Counted from the stretch's first letter, positions 33,601 to 44,368 are shown. The stretch: DNA of 64,000 nucleotides from Tilletia caries (GCA_032718865.1 JALUTQ010000038.1:62001-126000), one strand, 5' to 3'. Notes: generated by a model from the sequence alone, not told the origin. A program made the numbers and translations.

Positions 33601-34055
33601 TCGAACTCGCTGGCGAGTTCGTCACGCCCTTCGAACTGGCGCACGGGTTGAATGGGAATGGTGGGCCGGGAACGGGTTCGAGGAGAGTCGTTGCGCCCCC
33701 GCTCCATTCACCACTCGCCAGCCCGGCGCGCAGGACGAGTGTGGTCAGCCTGTATCCGGACGACAGTGCCAGTGCCCTGATGGACGACGACGACGATCAT
33801 GCGGAGCTCGGGGCGCGTCATCGGGCCGGCGGTGGAGGAGGTGGTGTGCGGATCTTACCCTCACGCCAACTGGACTCGCACTGGAGCCCCCAAGGCCAGG
33901 GCCAAGGGCAAGGACAGGGTGCAAGAAGGGGCAGCAGCAGTGGTACACCCGACGGCCAGCATGCTGGCTTTTTCCCCATGCTGCCGCCTCGGAAGAGTTG
34001 GAGCGCGGGCGACGGGGACGTACCTGATATCCGAGTCTCACCTGCGATGTCGTAG
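30612..34055 (+). CDS. ALG1: ALG1-like beta-1,4-mannosyltransferase with very long C-terminal extension
   Basis: Alg1 adds the first mannose to GlcNAc2-PP-dolichol on the cytosolic face of the ER. Two exons (30612-31863, 31936-34055) give 1,123 residues; known Alg1 proteins have about 450. An N-terminal anchor ([20 protein letters not shown]) precedes [64 protein letters not shown] and [20 protein letters not shown] followed by [13 protein letters not shown]. The core ends at [13 protein letters not shown] near 32640. Beyond it come about 470 residues of Ser-, Gly-, Asp- and Glu-rich disordered sequence. The core also has a Gly/Ala-rich insert. A GAC repeat (30573-30600) precedes the ATG. The copia 3' LTR lies about 200 bp upstream. 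Confidence 0.9.
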
Positions 34056-34065
34056 TTTATGTCAA

Positions 34066-34165
34066 ACCGCAGGAAACGATGCACGACATGTTCACTCCGT
34101 TTGTTCTGCCGTACTCGTATATCTACGGCTGGCTGAATTTCTTCCTTTCCCCCGTTTGGTTTTTG
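34066..34165 (+). repeat. Left copy of a diverged ~100-bp direct repeat
   Basis: It starts ACCGCAGGAAACGATGCACG just after the ALG1 stop and matches 36833-36929, downstream of the galactokinase-like gene, at roughly four of five positions by eye. Both copies run from ACCGCAGGAAACGATGCAC to a CCCCCGTT...GGTTTTTG end. Confidence 0.8.
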
Positions 34166-34254
34166 TTCGAAGCTTGACCACCATCTCCCATCTCTGCTTC
34201 GATTCCACTCATCTCTGTCTCTGTCTCTTCCTCTCTCTCTTATTCTTCTTTCAG

Positions 34255-36345
34255 CAGGGTGTTTCTTCCCCTCTAATTTACGGACGCAAGCCTGCCTTTG
34301 TTGCGCGTGCGCCGGGCAGGGTGAACATCATTGGCGAGTGAGTATGGCGTTATTGCGTGTGGTGTGACATGTGCGGCTGACATTGTTCTCTCTCAGCCAT
34401 GTCGACCATCAGGGATTCAGGTGAGCAAGACGCGCCACGGGGGTGGATCTCGCGCTGGCCTGCCGAAGTACCATGCCCTTCTTACACCAGGCTGTCTCTG
34501 TCTTCCGTACAGCTGTCTGCCAGCAGCGATCGAGAAGGACATCCTCATGGCCGTCTCCGTGACGCCTGCGCTGGAATCCTCGGACCCGATCGAGTTCTAC
34601 CTCGCCAATACGCGCGATCGGTTCAAGGCGGTCACGCTCTCTGCGCCCAGTGTGCTTGACTCTGGCGCGGTGGACCTCATTCATCATGATGAGGGCTCGC
34701 AGCGGTGGGGGAACTACTTTGCTGCGGCATGGAAGGTGAGTCTCTTGTGCTGGTTCAACTTCAGCAGTGCAATTGCGAGGCTAGAACTGACGCTGTGGTC
34801 TCTGCTAACGCCCATTTCACAGGGCCTTCACTCCCATCTGCCACCTTCCGTGCTCTCCGCCTCAACCCGGCCCCGGACAATCAGCATTCTCGTCGATGGC
34901 TCCATCCCGCCGGAGTCCAGTCTGAGTTCGAGCGCAGCTACGACTGTCTGCTCCAGCTTGGTCATCCTCGAGGCCTTTGGAGCGAGGTCACTTGTGGACC
35001 GGACGGAGATGGCCGAAATTGCGATTGAGAGCGGTGAGTCGAGCTTCATCCTGACAATTCGAAGCGGCCTTTCCCAGAACATTTGTTCCTTACATGCTTC
35101 CGTATTCGCCTTACAGAACGTCTGGTCGGTGTCAATTCGGGAGGGTAAGCTTCGCGTCGTCCTGAGGGGCTTCGCTAGGTCGTTCTCCTTTCTCTGATCA
35201 GTGATCTCCTTTCTCTCCTGTGCCGGAAACGAACAGAATGGACCAAGCAGCCTCCATATTCGGCGTACCATCCCATGCTCTCCACATCGCCTTCAAGCTC
35301 AAACTGCTATCCACCCCCACAGCCCTACCTCCCATCAACCCGCCCATGCAGTTTGTGACCGTGAACACCCTCGTCGTCTCCGACAAGAAGGTCACAGGTC
35401 CGATCCACTACAACCTCCGCACGGCCGAGCTCCGAATGGCAAGTCGGGCCCCCCAGAGACATCTTGGTCTCAACTTGCCCACGCATATCACTGCGAGCGG
35501 ACAGCAAGAGGAGGACGTCACTATTCGGAGCATCTTCCGCGCTTGGTTGGCTATTCGGCAGGGCGCTGGCTCGGTGGACAGTGTGGATAAGGGGGATGAG
35601 ACGGAGGAGCAACTGAATGCGTTTGCCAAGGTGGCTGCGGAGAACTTGCCTTCTGGCGCGCTTACTCGCGAGCAGGTGGAGGAGGCAACGGGCTTGAGTG
35701 GCGAGGCGTATGATAAGGAGTTCTTGCAGCGCTTCCCCAGTACGTTGTTTCATGGCCTTGAGCCGAAGAGATTGGGCTTGCTAATTAGTGGCTGACAGAC
35801 TCGCCTTCCTTTTTCCCAGTCCGAGCGGACACCTTCAAGCTGAGCGCCCGAGTTTCCCACGTCCTCTCCGAGTCTGCTCGCGTCCTGGCCTTCAAGAACG
35901 TCTGTGCCAACACAAGCGACAACTCGGCCACCGAGGCGTACAAGCAACTGGCCAAGCTCATGAACGACTCGCACACCAGCTTGAGGGGCGAGTTTGAGAG
36001 CAGCTGTCCTGAGTTGGATGAGATTGTGGAGATTGCGCTGAAGAATGGGGCATGGGCGGCCCGTCAAACAGGTGCGTTCGATCTTGACTTGAAGCGCTTT
36101 CATCCGAGACTGACCCATCTATATTCCCCTCCCTCACAGGCGCAGGATGGGGCGGGTCCGCCGTAAATCTGGTCCCACAGCCGGACGTCCCGCGCTTCAT
36201 CTCCGCGATCCGGAAAGGGTACTTTGAGAAGCGCTTCTCGTCCTCCGTAGACCCATCCTCTCCGCAGCACAAGACAGCCGAGGAGCTTGAGAGCGCAGTG
36301 CTTGTTAGCGAGCCTGCTGGAGGAGCTTGCTTGTACTACATCTGA
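34255..36345 (+). CDS. Galactokinase-like GHMP kinase; 5' exon not located
   Basis: Galactokinase phosphorylates galactose in the Leloir pathway. Eight exons are inferred (34255-34337, 34397-34420, 34513-34735, 34823-35033, 35117-35144, 35237-35739, 35820-36071, 36140-36345), all phase-consistent, giving 509 residues. Landmarks are KPAFVARAPGRVNIIGDHVD, the GHMP block VDGSIPPESSLSSSAATTVC, ERLVGVNSGGMDQAASIFG, MNDSHTSLRGEFESSCPELD and the C-terminal GAGWGGSAVNLVPQ. The first listed exon follows a strong TTTCAG acceptor, so a short upstream exon should exist; no convincing one was found between the ALG1 stop and 34200. Two motifs differ from classical galactokinase: GEH is GDH, and GLSSSAA is SLSSSAA. 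It may therefore be a diverged kinase or a sensor-like paralogue. Confidence 0.82.
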
Positions 36346-37111
36346 GCGAAGAAGTTTGACGAGTTCTAACCCGCTTGACGCGCTCTGAGCCGCTCCGAGC
36401 CTCCGAGAAGCATCGTCTGCCTGAAATCAGACCAACACCATCTTCCTGCACCGTCTGAATGATGATACGCTTCAAGAAAAGAACCTGGACGTGTTGATGC
36501 TGCTACTTTATGTGACATGCATGTCGCGGTTTATTGGTGCCCCAGCGACAATGTGTGTGTGTGCTGTGTATATATGTTTGTCACAGGGAGAGATATTTAA
36601 TTGACACCTGGTTCGTCTAGTTGGTTTCCATGTTGGTGTCTGGTTGGGATATTGGTGCAGCCTCTTCACGTTGCTGTATCAATCTTTTGTCTTTTTTTCT
36701 TCTTTTTTTCCCTTTTTTTCTTCCTCTTCCTTTTTATCTTTTTCTTCCCATCCAGCTGGTTTTTGGAGGAGCCCCTTCAAACGACCGCCCTCCATTGTCC
36801 GCCTCAACCGTCCACACACGCGTCCGAAGCAGACCGCAGGAAACGATGCACGGCATTCACTCCGTTTGTCCTGCCGTACTCGTATCTCTATGTACTGCTG
36901 ACTTTCTCCCTTTCCCCCGTTGGTTTTTGCTTGCATCTTTGCTCGATCGCTCCTGACTGAAAAGACGTGCAAGGGAAGCCTGAGTGTTATTAGAGACACG
37001 TATCACGCTCATGCGCAAGACTGAACAAAAAGCATGAGTATGTATAAAGCTGTGTATGTGCGTAAACAGACTGCGAAGCACCATGCCCCCTCGCCCTCCT
37101 CCATCCCCTCT
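36346..37111. other. Intergenic region with T-rich tract and right repeat copy
   Basis: About 770 bp between the galactokinase-like stop and the converging DBP10 stop. It holds a long T/C-rich tract (about 36684-36760) and the right copy of the direct repeat. Open frames here are byproducts of these sequences, and no gene is supported. Confidence 0.6.
36833..36929 (+). repeat. Right copy of the diverged ~100-bp direct repeat
   Basis: Same orientation as 34066-34165. It lies about 490 bp after the galactokinase-like stop, so the two copies bracket that whole gene. Confidence 0.8.
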
Positions 37112-40100
37112 CTACTTCCTCCTCGCCTTCTTCTTCGACGGACGCGCATTCTTCTCCTTCCTCTTCGCCAACAAGGCCCGGTTCTTCTGGATGTCCGACG
37201 CACTCCGCAGCTCGTTCCGCGCCTTGGGACCTCCACGGGTGGTGCCTCCCGCCGATTTGCCGCCCCTTCCCCTGGCCCCGCCCCTGCCGGCGCCTCCGCC
37301 ACGGCCACCGCCGCCCCTGGTTGAAGCACCACCGCTGTCGCCGGTGTGTCCACCACGGCCCTGGCTGAAGTTCTTGCCCCCTCTCGCAGGCCCAGACGAG
37401 GACGCGAACGAGGTGTCCCCTCCACCGCCGCCAGCAGCATCAGCGTCCCTCCGCTGTCGCTGCTTCAGCTTGAAGTCGTAATCCTTCGAAAGCTTATCAA
37501 GCGGTTTGGGAGCCTTCATACTCGTATGCCTGAACGTCTTCCCACCCGACGACGACGAAGGCCCCCCACCTCCACCGCCTCCGCCGGCAGAGCGCTCCAA
37601 CTCCCGCTCCCCAACCTTCGGCATCTCCACCCTCTTCTCCTTCTTCCACTCCTCCCACCGTCCACTCCGGAACGACGCCGGCAGCCTAGCGCCCGACTCG
37701 GTCCGGATGAGCTTCTTGTTGTCAGAGCCGACGCCGTCGCCCCGGATGAACTTGGACTTCTTCGTGTCCCACCGTTGGGCGTTCACCCGTTGGGTCTGCG
37801 TGCCTAGCGTGGCTTCGTCCGTGGAGAGGCCAAAGGTGGCCAGGCGGGCTTGTTCGACGAAAGAGCTTCCCTTGGCGTTGGCGAGGGAGTATCTGTGGGT
37901 GGTCAAATAACAAGTCAGAACAGCCCTGTCCCTTTTTGTAGCTTCAAATTTAAAGAGGGGAATAGCGAGACTCACCCGCGCTCCGTCATGGCGTCTTTCT
38001 GCTGGTAGTCAAGATAGAACCGAGGATCACGGAACTTGCCCTTCGTCGGCACGCCCGACTCTCCATCAGACACATCCTCGTCCTCCGAGTCAGAAGCAAT
38101 CTCAGCCTCAGCTCGTTTGCGCTTCTTCGACTCTTTGGTAGCAGCCTCGACGCCGAAGAGATCCTGCGGGAAGTTTGAGAAGCGTTGGTAAATCAGCAAC
38201 GGGCGCGGTCAATAACGCAGAACTGGGGAAAGAGAAGCTCGAAAAAAGTGAACATACCTGAATATCCTTCTCGTCCGCCATAGCAACCTCCTTATCCCCC
38301 TCCACCTGATCCACATCCATACCATCCTTCTCCCCCTCCTCCTCCCCTCCTCCACCAGCACCACCTCCAACCTCCCCTCCACCCGTGACATCCTCCAAAA
38401 GCTCCATCTCCTCCTTCTTCTGCCCAAAAGCCGCCTTCGCCCTCTTCTTCTCCAACACCTTCCTCCTCTCCCGCATCAGCGCAGCCGCCTCCAACGCAGC
38501 CGCAGCCGAGTTACTCGACGCAGCCCGGTTCTTGCCCGTGCTCTGCTCAAAGACCGTCTCCGCGGGACTGAAGGCGGAGACTTTGGCAAGTAACGCAGCG
38601 CGCGCCACGGCCATCTTCGCATTGTCCTGCTGCTGACTCGCTCCTCCCTCGGCGGAACTTTTAGCAGCACCGTTGTTCGCACGAGCGGCAGGTAGCGGGT
38701 TCAACCCATACGCATGCGGCCGTCTCAGCACATCATGAATCCCATCTTCCTCCAACGGCGTGCCCGCCAGCCTCCACGAAACCACAGCGGCCTTCTTCGC
38801 CCGCGTGACCATAATCTGCGACTGCGCATGCCCCTGCTGCGCAAGTGCGACGCCCAACGCCGACGCCTCCGCCGCTTTGACCATCTCCTTTGCCCGGCGA
38901 TAACTCTCCTGGCTGGCCTTGGTCTGCGAACGCTCGTACATGCTCTGGGCACGTTTCACGACGGCGCGGAGGGCGGGAAGGGCAACGGCCACTGCCGAGT
39001 CGGCATTCGTCAGCCCAGAGGCGATGTACTCGTTCTGCTGATCGAGCGACTCGCGCGAGAGGGTGCCCAGCACCAAAGACCCCGCACAATCGAGGATCTC
39101 AGCCTCCGCCTCATCTCCCGCCTTGCCGGAGGAGGTGATCGAAGGACTCGGACTAGGGACGAGCGGGCGAGCGAGGAAGAGCTGCAAATCGAGCAGGAAG
39201 GCCAACTCGGCATTGGTGACCAGACTCCAGGCCCAACCTTTACGTCCCGCACGGGCGGTACGACCGACCCGATGCACAAAGACACGCGGCTGCGTCGGGA
39301 AGTCGTAATTGATGACATGCTCAAGTACGGGCAAGTCAATACCACGCGCCGCCACGTCCGTCACGATCAGCAGACTGGTCTCGCCGCGTCGGAAGCGTGC
39401 CATCTGGAGGGAACGCGCCGCCTGGTCGAGGGAGGAGTAGATATGCGAGCACGCGTAGCCGGCGGTGGTCAGGAGCAGGAGCAGGTATTCGACGTGGTGC
39501 TTCGTGGCGCAGAAGATGATGGTTTGATGTGGGCGGAGCTGGTCTGCGCCTGAGATGGCGCCCGCCTGTGCTGATCGGCCTCCCTTTCCTTTTCCTTTGC
39601 CCTTGCCAAATTTCCCCTTCCCGCCATTTCGCGAACCGGACCTGCCGCCATCTTCGTCGTCCGAGTGGCCCTTGTGAGCTTCTTCGAGTTCGGCATCGGG
39701 GGCCTCCTGGGCGCCGTAGGGTACGCCAATGAGATCTTTGAGGAGGATGAGCAGGGCCGCGTCCTTCTCGGCTGGCTTGATGCTGAAGAAGCCCATCCGA
39801 AGTTCGGCGCTGACCTTGCTGTCGACATCGAGACGGACCAGCTTGGGGTTCTCGCCCAAGCCAGCGCGTGCAAAATCGACCATGCTCTTGGGCAAGGTAG
39901 CACTGAAGAGCAGTGTCTGTCGATGGAGGGGCAGCCGGTGCAGAAGTTCGGTGAGCTGTTCGGCGAAACCCATTTCAAACAGCCGGTCAGCCTCGTCAAA
40001 GACGACGTATGAGACCGAGCTGAGGTCGAGGTTCATCTCCACGGCCAGATGGAGCAATCGACCGGGGGTAGCAATGACGACGTCCGGGTTGTTCGCCATC

Positions 40101-40804
40101 AGCGCAAACTGCTCGTCCATGCCCTCACCTCCGACGATGAGTGCCCACCGGATCGCCTCGCTGCGCTGCAGACCCGAGGGATCATCCCCGCCCTCGGCAC
40201 CATCTGCGCCGCCCTTCCAGCCACGAGCGAGATCCTTCCCGACGCGCAAGATCTGGAGCGCCAGCTCACGGGAGGGGCAGAGAATGAGTGCCTTGACACC
40301 GAAGGAGGTGGAATGTCTTCCGTTGAGGTGTTGGATGAGGGGGATGGTGTAGGCGAGGGTTTTACCGGATCCCGTGCGAGCCATGCCTACGACGTCGCGG
40401 GTGGGCTGTTCGAGGATGGCGGGAATGGCGACGCGTTGAATGGGTGTTGGGTTTGCGTATCCTCTGAGGAGTAGTGAGCGGACGAGGGAAGGGTTGATGC
40501 CCATGGACTGGAAGGAGCCCCCGCCGGTGAGTCCGCCTGCAGCCGCTGCTTTTGAGGCGGCCTTCTTGCTGCCGCTCTTCCCCTTGAGCATGCTGTCCTT
40601 GACGACCTGAGTAGCTGCCTTCTTGTTCTGTGCGATGTGTGCTGCTGCGATGAAGGCGGAGTCGCCCTGTGCATCGTCGTCGTCGTCATTGCGGCTGGAC
40701 CGTGGCGCGTTGGAGGCCTTGTCGAATGCGGACTTCTGGGAGGTGAGCGCTGTGTTTCCGCCGTCCTCGTCGTCGGAGGCGAGGAAGTCGAGTGCGCGCG
40801 CCAT
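37112..40804 (-). CDS. DBP10: DEAD-box RNA helicase DBP10 (60S ribosome assembly)
   Basis: Dbp10/DDX54 is a nucleolar helicase needed for large-subunit assembly. Three exons (40804-38258, 38163-37976, 37892-37112) give 1,171 residues. Helicase motifs in order are the Q motif GYANPTPIQRVAIPAIL, ARTGSGKT, PSRELALQ, TPGR, VFDEADRLFEMGFAEQL, SATLPKSMVDFARAGL, TDVAARGIDLP and HRVGRTARAG. The Dbp10 C-terminal domain is marked by FRDPRFYLDYQQKDAMTERG followed by YSLA. A Lys/Gly-rich insert (KGKFGKGKGKGKGG) splits the two RecA domains, and the tail is rich in RGG repeats and basic residues. Compared with DRS1, the EMGF-AEQL and LPKSMVDFARAGL wording and the C-terminal domain favour DBP10. It is divergent from DUO1. 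Confidence 0.95.
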
Positions 40805-41100
40805 CTTCGTCGATTCCCGTCGATGGCCAGTTGGTGGTCGAGACGGAGAGCAACTTTTTTTGGAAGGAAGGTGGACATGTGGAGGTGCACAGATCGGGGC
40901 GGGATCGGGATCACGTGTTGCGCAAAGTCACGTGGTTGGCTCAGATCAACGCGACGCGTCCAAACACGGCCTCGACGCGTCTCTTGTTCCCAACCAACCA
41001 TAACCCTAAGTGAAATCATGTAGTTATCCTTCTTTCCTACCACCACCATCCCCCCCAATCCAAACACTCACCTACACACTCACTTACTTACACAGACAGC
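40805..41100. promoter_or_regulatory. Divergent DBP10/DUO1 promoter with shared element and two CACGTG sites
   Basis: This 296-bp region holds the 15-mer ATGTGGAGGTGCACA at 40877-40891 and CACGTG at 40912-40917 and 40929-40934. The same 15-mer and another CACGTG pair occur in the eL30/eL37 divergent promoter. CACGTG is the core site of bHLH factors such as Cbf1. Confidence 0.65.
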
Positions 41101-42593
41101 ATGGCCAGCTCATCACGGCCCCAGACTCCCCAAGGACGCAGCTCATCCAGGAGGCCAGCGTCGCCCGACCTGCTCGACAGCCTGCTCATCACCGCAGACG
41201 CAGACACCGACGCAGCAACAGAACCCAACCTCGCAGATCTCTCCCTCACCGAACTCGTCGCCCCGACCTCACGACAGCAGAAGGGCAGACCCAGTCTCAA
41301 GGGAAAAGGAAGGAGTGCAAGACCCAGCTGGGATCCCGTCAACGTCGGCTCCAGCTCCGGTTCGGGCTCGGGCTCCCAGATACGGCTCCTTCAGGGACTG
41401 TCTGACCTAGGCGACGATGACTCGTCCGCCTCTGGCAAAGGGTCGGGCAAGCACCCACCTTCATCAGCCGCAGCAGCGATCGCAGGACGCGTAGCAGCAC
41501 GACCCCGCTTCAGTCTCTTTACGCGCAAATCACTCGCTCCGACCCAGTTGCAACGCGCAGAGGCGGCCGCGGCAACGGATATCGACCAGCCTCGAGGAGC
41601 CGCTGCTTCCTTACCTCGTCTCTCCGAGGCCGAACCACTTGTCGATGAGAGCATGAGGCTAGTGGATGATCGTCTACCCGAGCCAGAACCAGCACCAGCA
41701 CCGATCCAACCGCCGGCCGAAGACGCCGCATCTTCTTCCATAGCACCTTCAGCTGAGCATCCTACCGACCTTGCAGCCAGTGACTCTGCCGCGCACCGAG
41801 CCAGTGCCGCACGGGACCGCGAAGATGCGCTCAGGCGGAACTTGCTCGAGGTGCGCCGCATGAACGAGGTCTTCGAGGGATACGAAGCCATGCTCAAGGG
41901 AAGTGCTGACCAGATCGACGTGAGTTACAATCTTCCCCTTTCCCATGACTTCAAGTGTTCCCAAGAGGAGTGCTGAACTGAAGCGTTACATTCTATAACC
42001 ATAAAACAAATGAACAACAGCAATTCGCCGACCGCGTCCGCACCACTGACACCCTCCTCGACCGCTACATCGCCCTCCTCCGCGACTCCTCCCGAACCCA
42101 AGAACTCCTCCTCTCCCCCCAATGGAAAGGCGCCTCAGCCGACTCAGCAGAAGCGCACGACCTCGCAATCGCCCTCGCCCAGCGCGAGACCGAGCGCGTA
42201 CGGGAGGAGGACGAGCGGAGGAGACGGGAGGCGGAGATAGAGAGGAGGAGGAGGGAGGCGGAGGCCAGGGAACGGGAGAGGATGAGGGAGGACGAGACTA
42301 GGAGGGCCGCGTTGGTTACTTCGTCTGGGTATGGGAGTGTGCGTGGGGTTCGCACGGGGGCGGCGGCGGCGGGGGCGAGAGGGGGTCCAGCGGCTGCTAA
42401 GAGGGGTGCGTCGACTGCTGGCGCGCGGATTGGGGCTGCGGCTGGGGCAAAACCGCCTGTGGCTGGACATACGCGTGGAGCATCGGCTAGTACCCGTGGA
42501 GCATCATCATCATCATCATCAACAACAACAACAGCAAGTCGACTGGGGAGATCATCTTCGATCCCTCGCCCTCCAAGTGCGGGCGGGCGATGA
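41101..42593 (+). CDS. DUO1: DASH complex subunit DUO1
   Basis: Duo1 is part of the fungal DASH/Dam1 ring that couples kinetochores to spindle microtubules. Two exons (41101-41919, 42021-42593) give 463 residues. The conserved domain spans the intron: VRRMNEVFEGYEAMLKGSAD, then QFADRVRTTDTLLDRYIALL, then RDSSRTQELLLSPQWKGASAD, where the LL-P-WKG wording is diagnostic. It is followed by a charged Arg/Glu coiled-coil helix and a Gly/Ala/Ser-rich basic tail. The first 230 residues are low-complexity and do not belong to the domain, so the protein is about twice the size of yeast Duo1. The ATG is preceded by a CA-rich leader and is the first after the promoter. Confidence 0.9.
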
Positions 42594-42671
42594 ACCTTTC
42601 CACCAATGAATCAACCCTAAGATATTCCCACTCAAATGAACATGTTCATCAGATCATCGAAGTCTCGTCGT

Positions 42672-43192
42672 TCACGCGTCTTCTACATTCCGGTCCAGGA
42701 AGTCCCGGATGAGCGCGCCGATATAATCGCGTACATGAGCCGGCAGCGTGTCTGCAACCCATCCACAGCAGGGATCGTCAGCTTTCTGTGCGCAGCCGGG
42801 GTGGAACCCATGGAAATGCAAAGCACTGACTGACCTTTGGCGTACGGACTGAGGACACTCAAGAGCGGGCCCAGCTGGAGCCTCTCCTGCTCGCGCGCCT
42901 GGTCAGCCGCGAACTTCTGCAGCCCTTCTTCATAGCCGCAGTCTTCGACCATCCGGCGCAGTATCCCCAGAATCCTGGGCGAAACAAAGCCATTGATCGT
43001 GTGAGAGAGAGATAGAGTCAGTACGGGAGAAAGCAGCTTGGTGTGAGAGAGGGAGGAGACGTACCGGTTCCAGTCTCCGCTTTGGACCATGCGCTGGTGG
43101 AGAGCGGCGAAGAGCTCGGATATGTCGTCCTCTTGCTGCTGCTGCTGCTGCTGCTGCTGTTGCTGCTGTTGCTCCTGGGACGACGCCATCAT
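42672..43192 (-). CDS. SUS1: SUS1/ENY2, SAGA deubiquitinase module and TREX-2 mRNA export factor
   Basis: Sus1 links SAGA-dependent histone deubiquitination to mRNA export at the nuclear pore. Three exons (43192-43065, 42974-42835, 42751-42672) give 115 residues, against about 95 in yeast. The extra length is an N-terminal poly-Gln run coded by CTG/CAG repeats (about 43133-43175). The family helices follow: ISELFAALHQRMVQSGDWNR, ILGILRRMVEDCGYEEGLQK, and LPAHVRDYIGALIRDFLDRN at the C-terminus. The last exon was found from the third helix, which lies in a different frame after a GTCAGT donor. A two-intron structure is also known for yeast SUS1, where splicing is regulated; whether that holds here is unknown. 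Confidence 0.9.
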
Positions 43193-43667
43193 GCCAGAGA
43201 CGGCGGTCGGGACTCGGGGGCGCCGTGGTGGACGTGCTGAGGAAGCATCACCTCCAGCACGACTTCACCTCATCATCTCAAGGAACACGCGTCACAGCAA
43301 AAGGGAATGGTCTTCGTCCCGGGGAAAACTGGGTGGTCATTGCATGGGCAAAGGTGCGAGGAGAACAGTGTGTGTGTGTGAGAGAAGTGGGAACGCCCGA
43401 GCACAGTAATCCCTCCCTCCCAGCTTTCCGCCTCTCCCCAACCCTTTCTTCCCTTTCCCCGGACTGCAATGCGAGGGAAGAAAGGATGTGCGCGCCAACC
43501 GAAAAACCGGCCGACCGAGGAAATATGCGTAGGTGTGCGTGATTGTATGCGAGGAAAGAGAAAAAAAAGAAAATGCTCGAAGGTTGCATGTGTGTGTGTG
43601 GGTGGGTGGGTTGGATGTGAGGCATGAGTGGGCGGGTGGGTGGAAAGAATCGCAGGCTGCTGAGATC
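43193..43667. other. Intergenic region SUS1 / eL30
   Basis: About 475 bp upstream of SUS1 and downstream of eL30. It contains GT-rich and purine-rich stretches (GTGTGTG near 43370 and 43590). No gene is supported. It presumably holds the SUS1 promoter. Confidence 0.5.
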
Positions 43668-44368
43668 TTAAGGGTTCAGAGTTGCCAGCAGATCCGAGTC
43701 ACCGGCGTCGATGACGGTGAGAACACTGCGGGGAGGAGGAGAAGAGGAGTTAGTGTCAGCATGACTGTACTCTGAGAAGACTGCACCTGGGTGTGTGATG
43801 TAGCTCGCGATCCCTCCGCTCCCAGCCTCTAACCCTCCGCATTGCGCGTGAATGAGGTCCTAAGCCCCTGCTCTCCCTTCTCCATGCATCAAAGCCCGCG
43901 CCAACAGCTCCGCAATGGGCAAAGGCCCTCCATATCCTCCTGCCAACATCCCGCGCGCCCGACCCAAGTGTTTTGGAAATTTGATGCTTACCCGACCCTG
44001 AAGAGCCTACAAAAGGAGGAACAGTAGATGGAAGAAGATTGGTCAGCACGCGTCGGACAGGACAGCGCGATAGACTGTATGCCAGCACATCAAAACGAAA
44101 GAACTCACTTTCCCGCTGCGGTCCCCAATGCGACATTGCTACCCTGGTAGTGGTGCACGCTCGTCTTGCTCAGCATGGCGTAGTACTCGATCTCCGACTT
44201 CCGCAGGGGTGGTGTGTTGGCGGAGATGAGGATGAGCTTGGCCTTACCGCTCCGCATGGCGTGGAGGGTGCTCTTGAGACCCAAGGTGACCTTGCCGGAC
44301 TTGATGACGAGGGCGAGCTTGGAGTTGATGTTGTCCTGCGACTGGGCCTTCTTCTTGTTGGCGACCAT
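43668..44368 (-). CDS. RPL30: 60S ribosomal protein eL30
   Basis: Three exons (44368-44109, 44006-43992, 43725-43668) give 110 residues, the normal size of eL30. The protein begins [20 protein letters not shown] and contains [20 protein letters not shown] and [20 protein letters not shown]. The middle exon is only 15 bp and codes for part of KLFRVG. The last exon gives [18 protein letters not shown], matching the family ending. The 15-bp exon was needed to restore the conserved LFRVGVL sequence and is phase-consistent on both sides. It is divergent from the eL37 gene. In yeast, eL30 binds its own pre-mRNA to limit splicing; nothing in this sequence tests that. Confidence 0.93.

Noticed and set aside
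36684..36760. T-rich tract as a retroposon poly(A) tail
   Set aside because: It is interrupted by many C residues, has no target duplication, and is not next to a processed gene copy; it is more likely a 3'-flanking pyrimidine tract.
30200..37000. Sugar-metabolism gene cluster (ALG1, galactokinase, with ALG6 and FKS1 further on)
   Set aside because: The genes belong to different pathways, are interleaved with unrelated housekeeping genes, and show no shared promoter element.
43133..43175. CTG/CAG run taken as a possible CRISPR-like or functional repeat array
   Set aside because: It is a simple trinucleotide run coding for poly-Gln at the start of SUS1.
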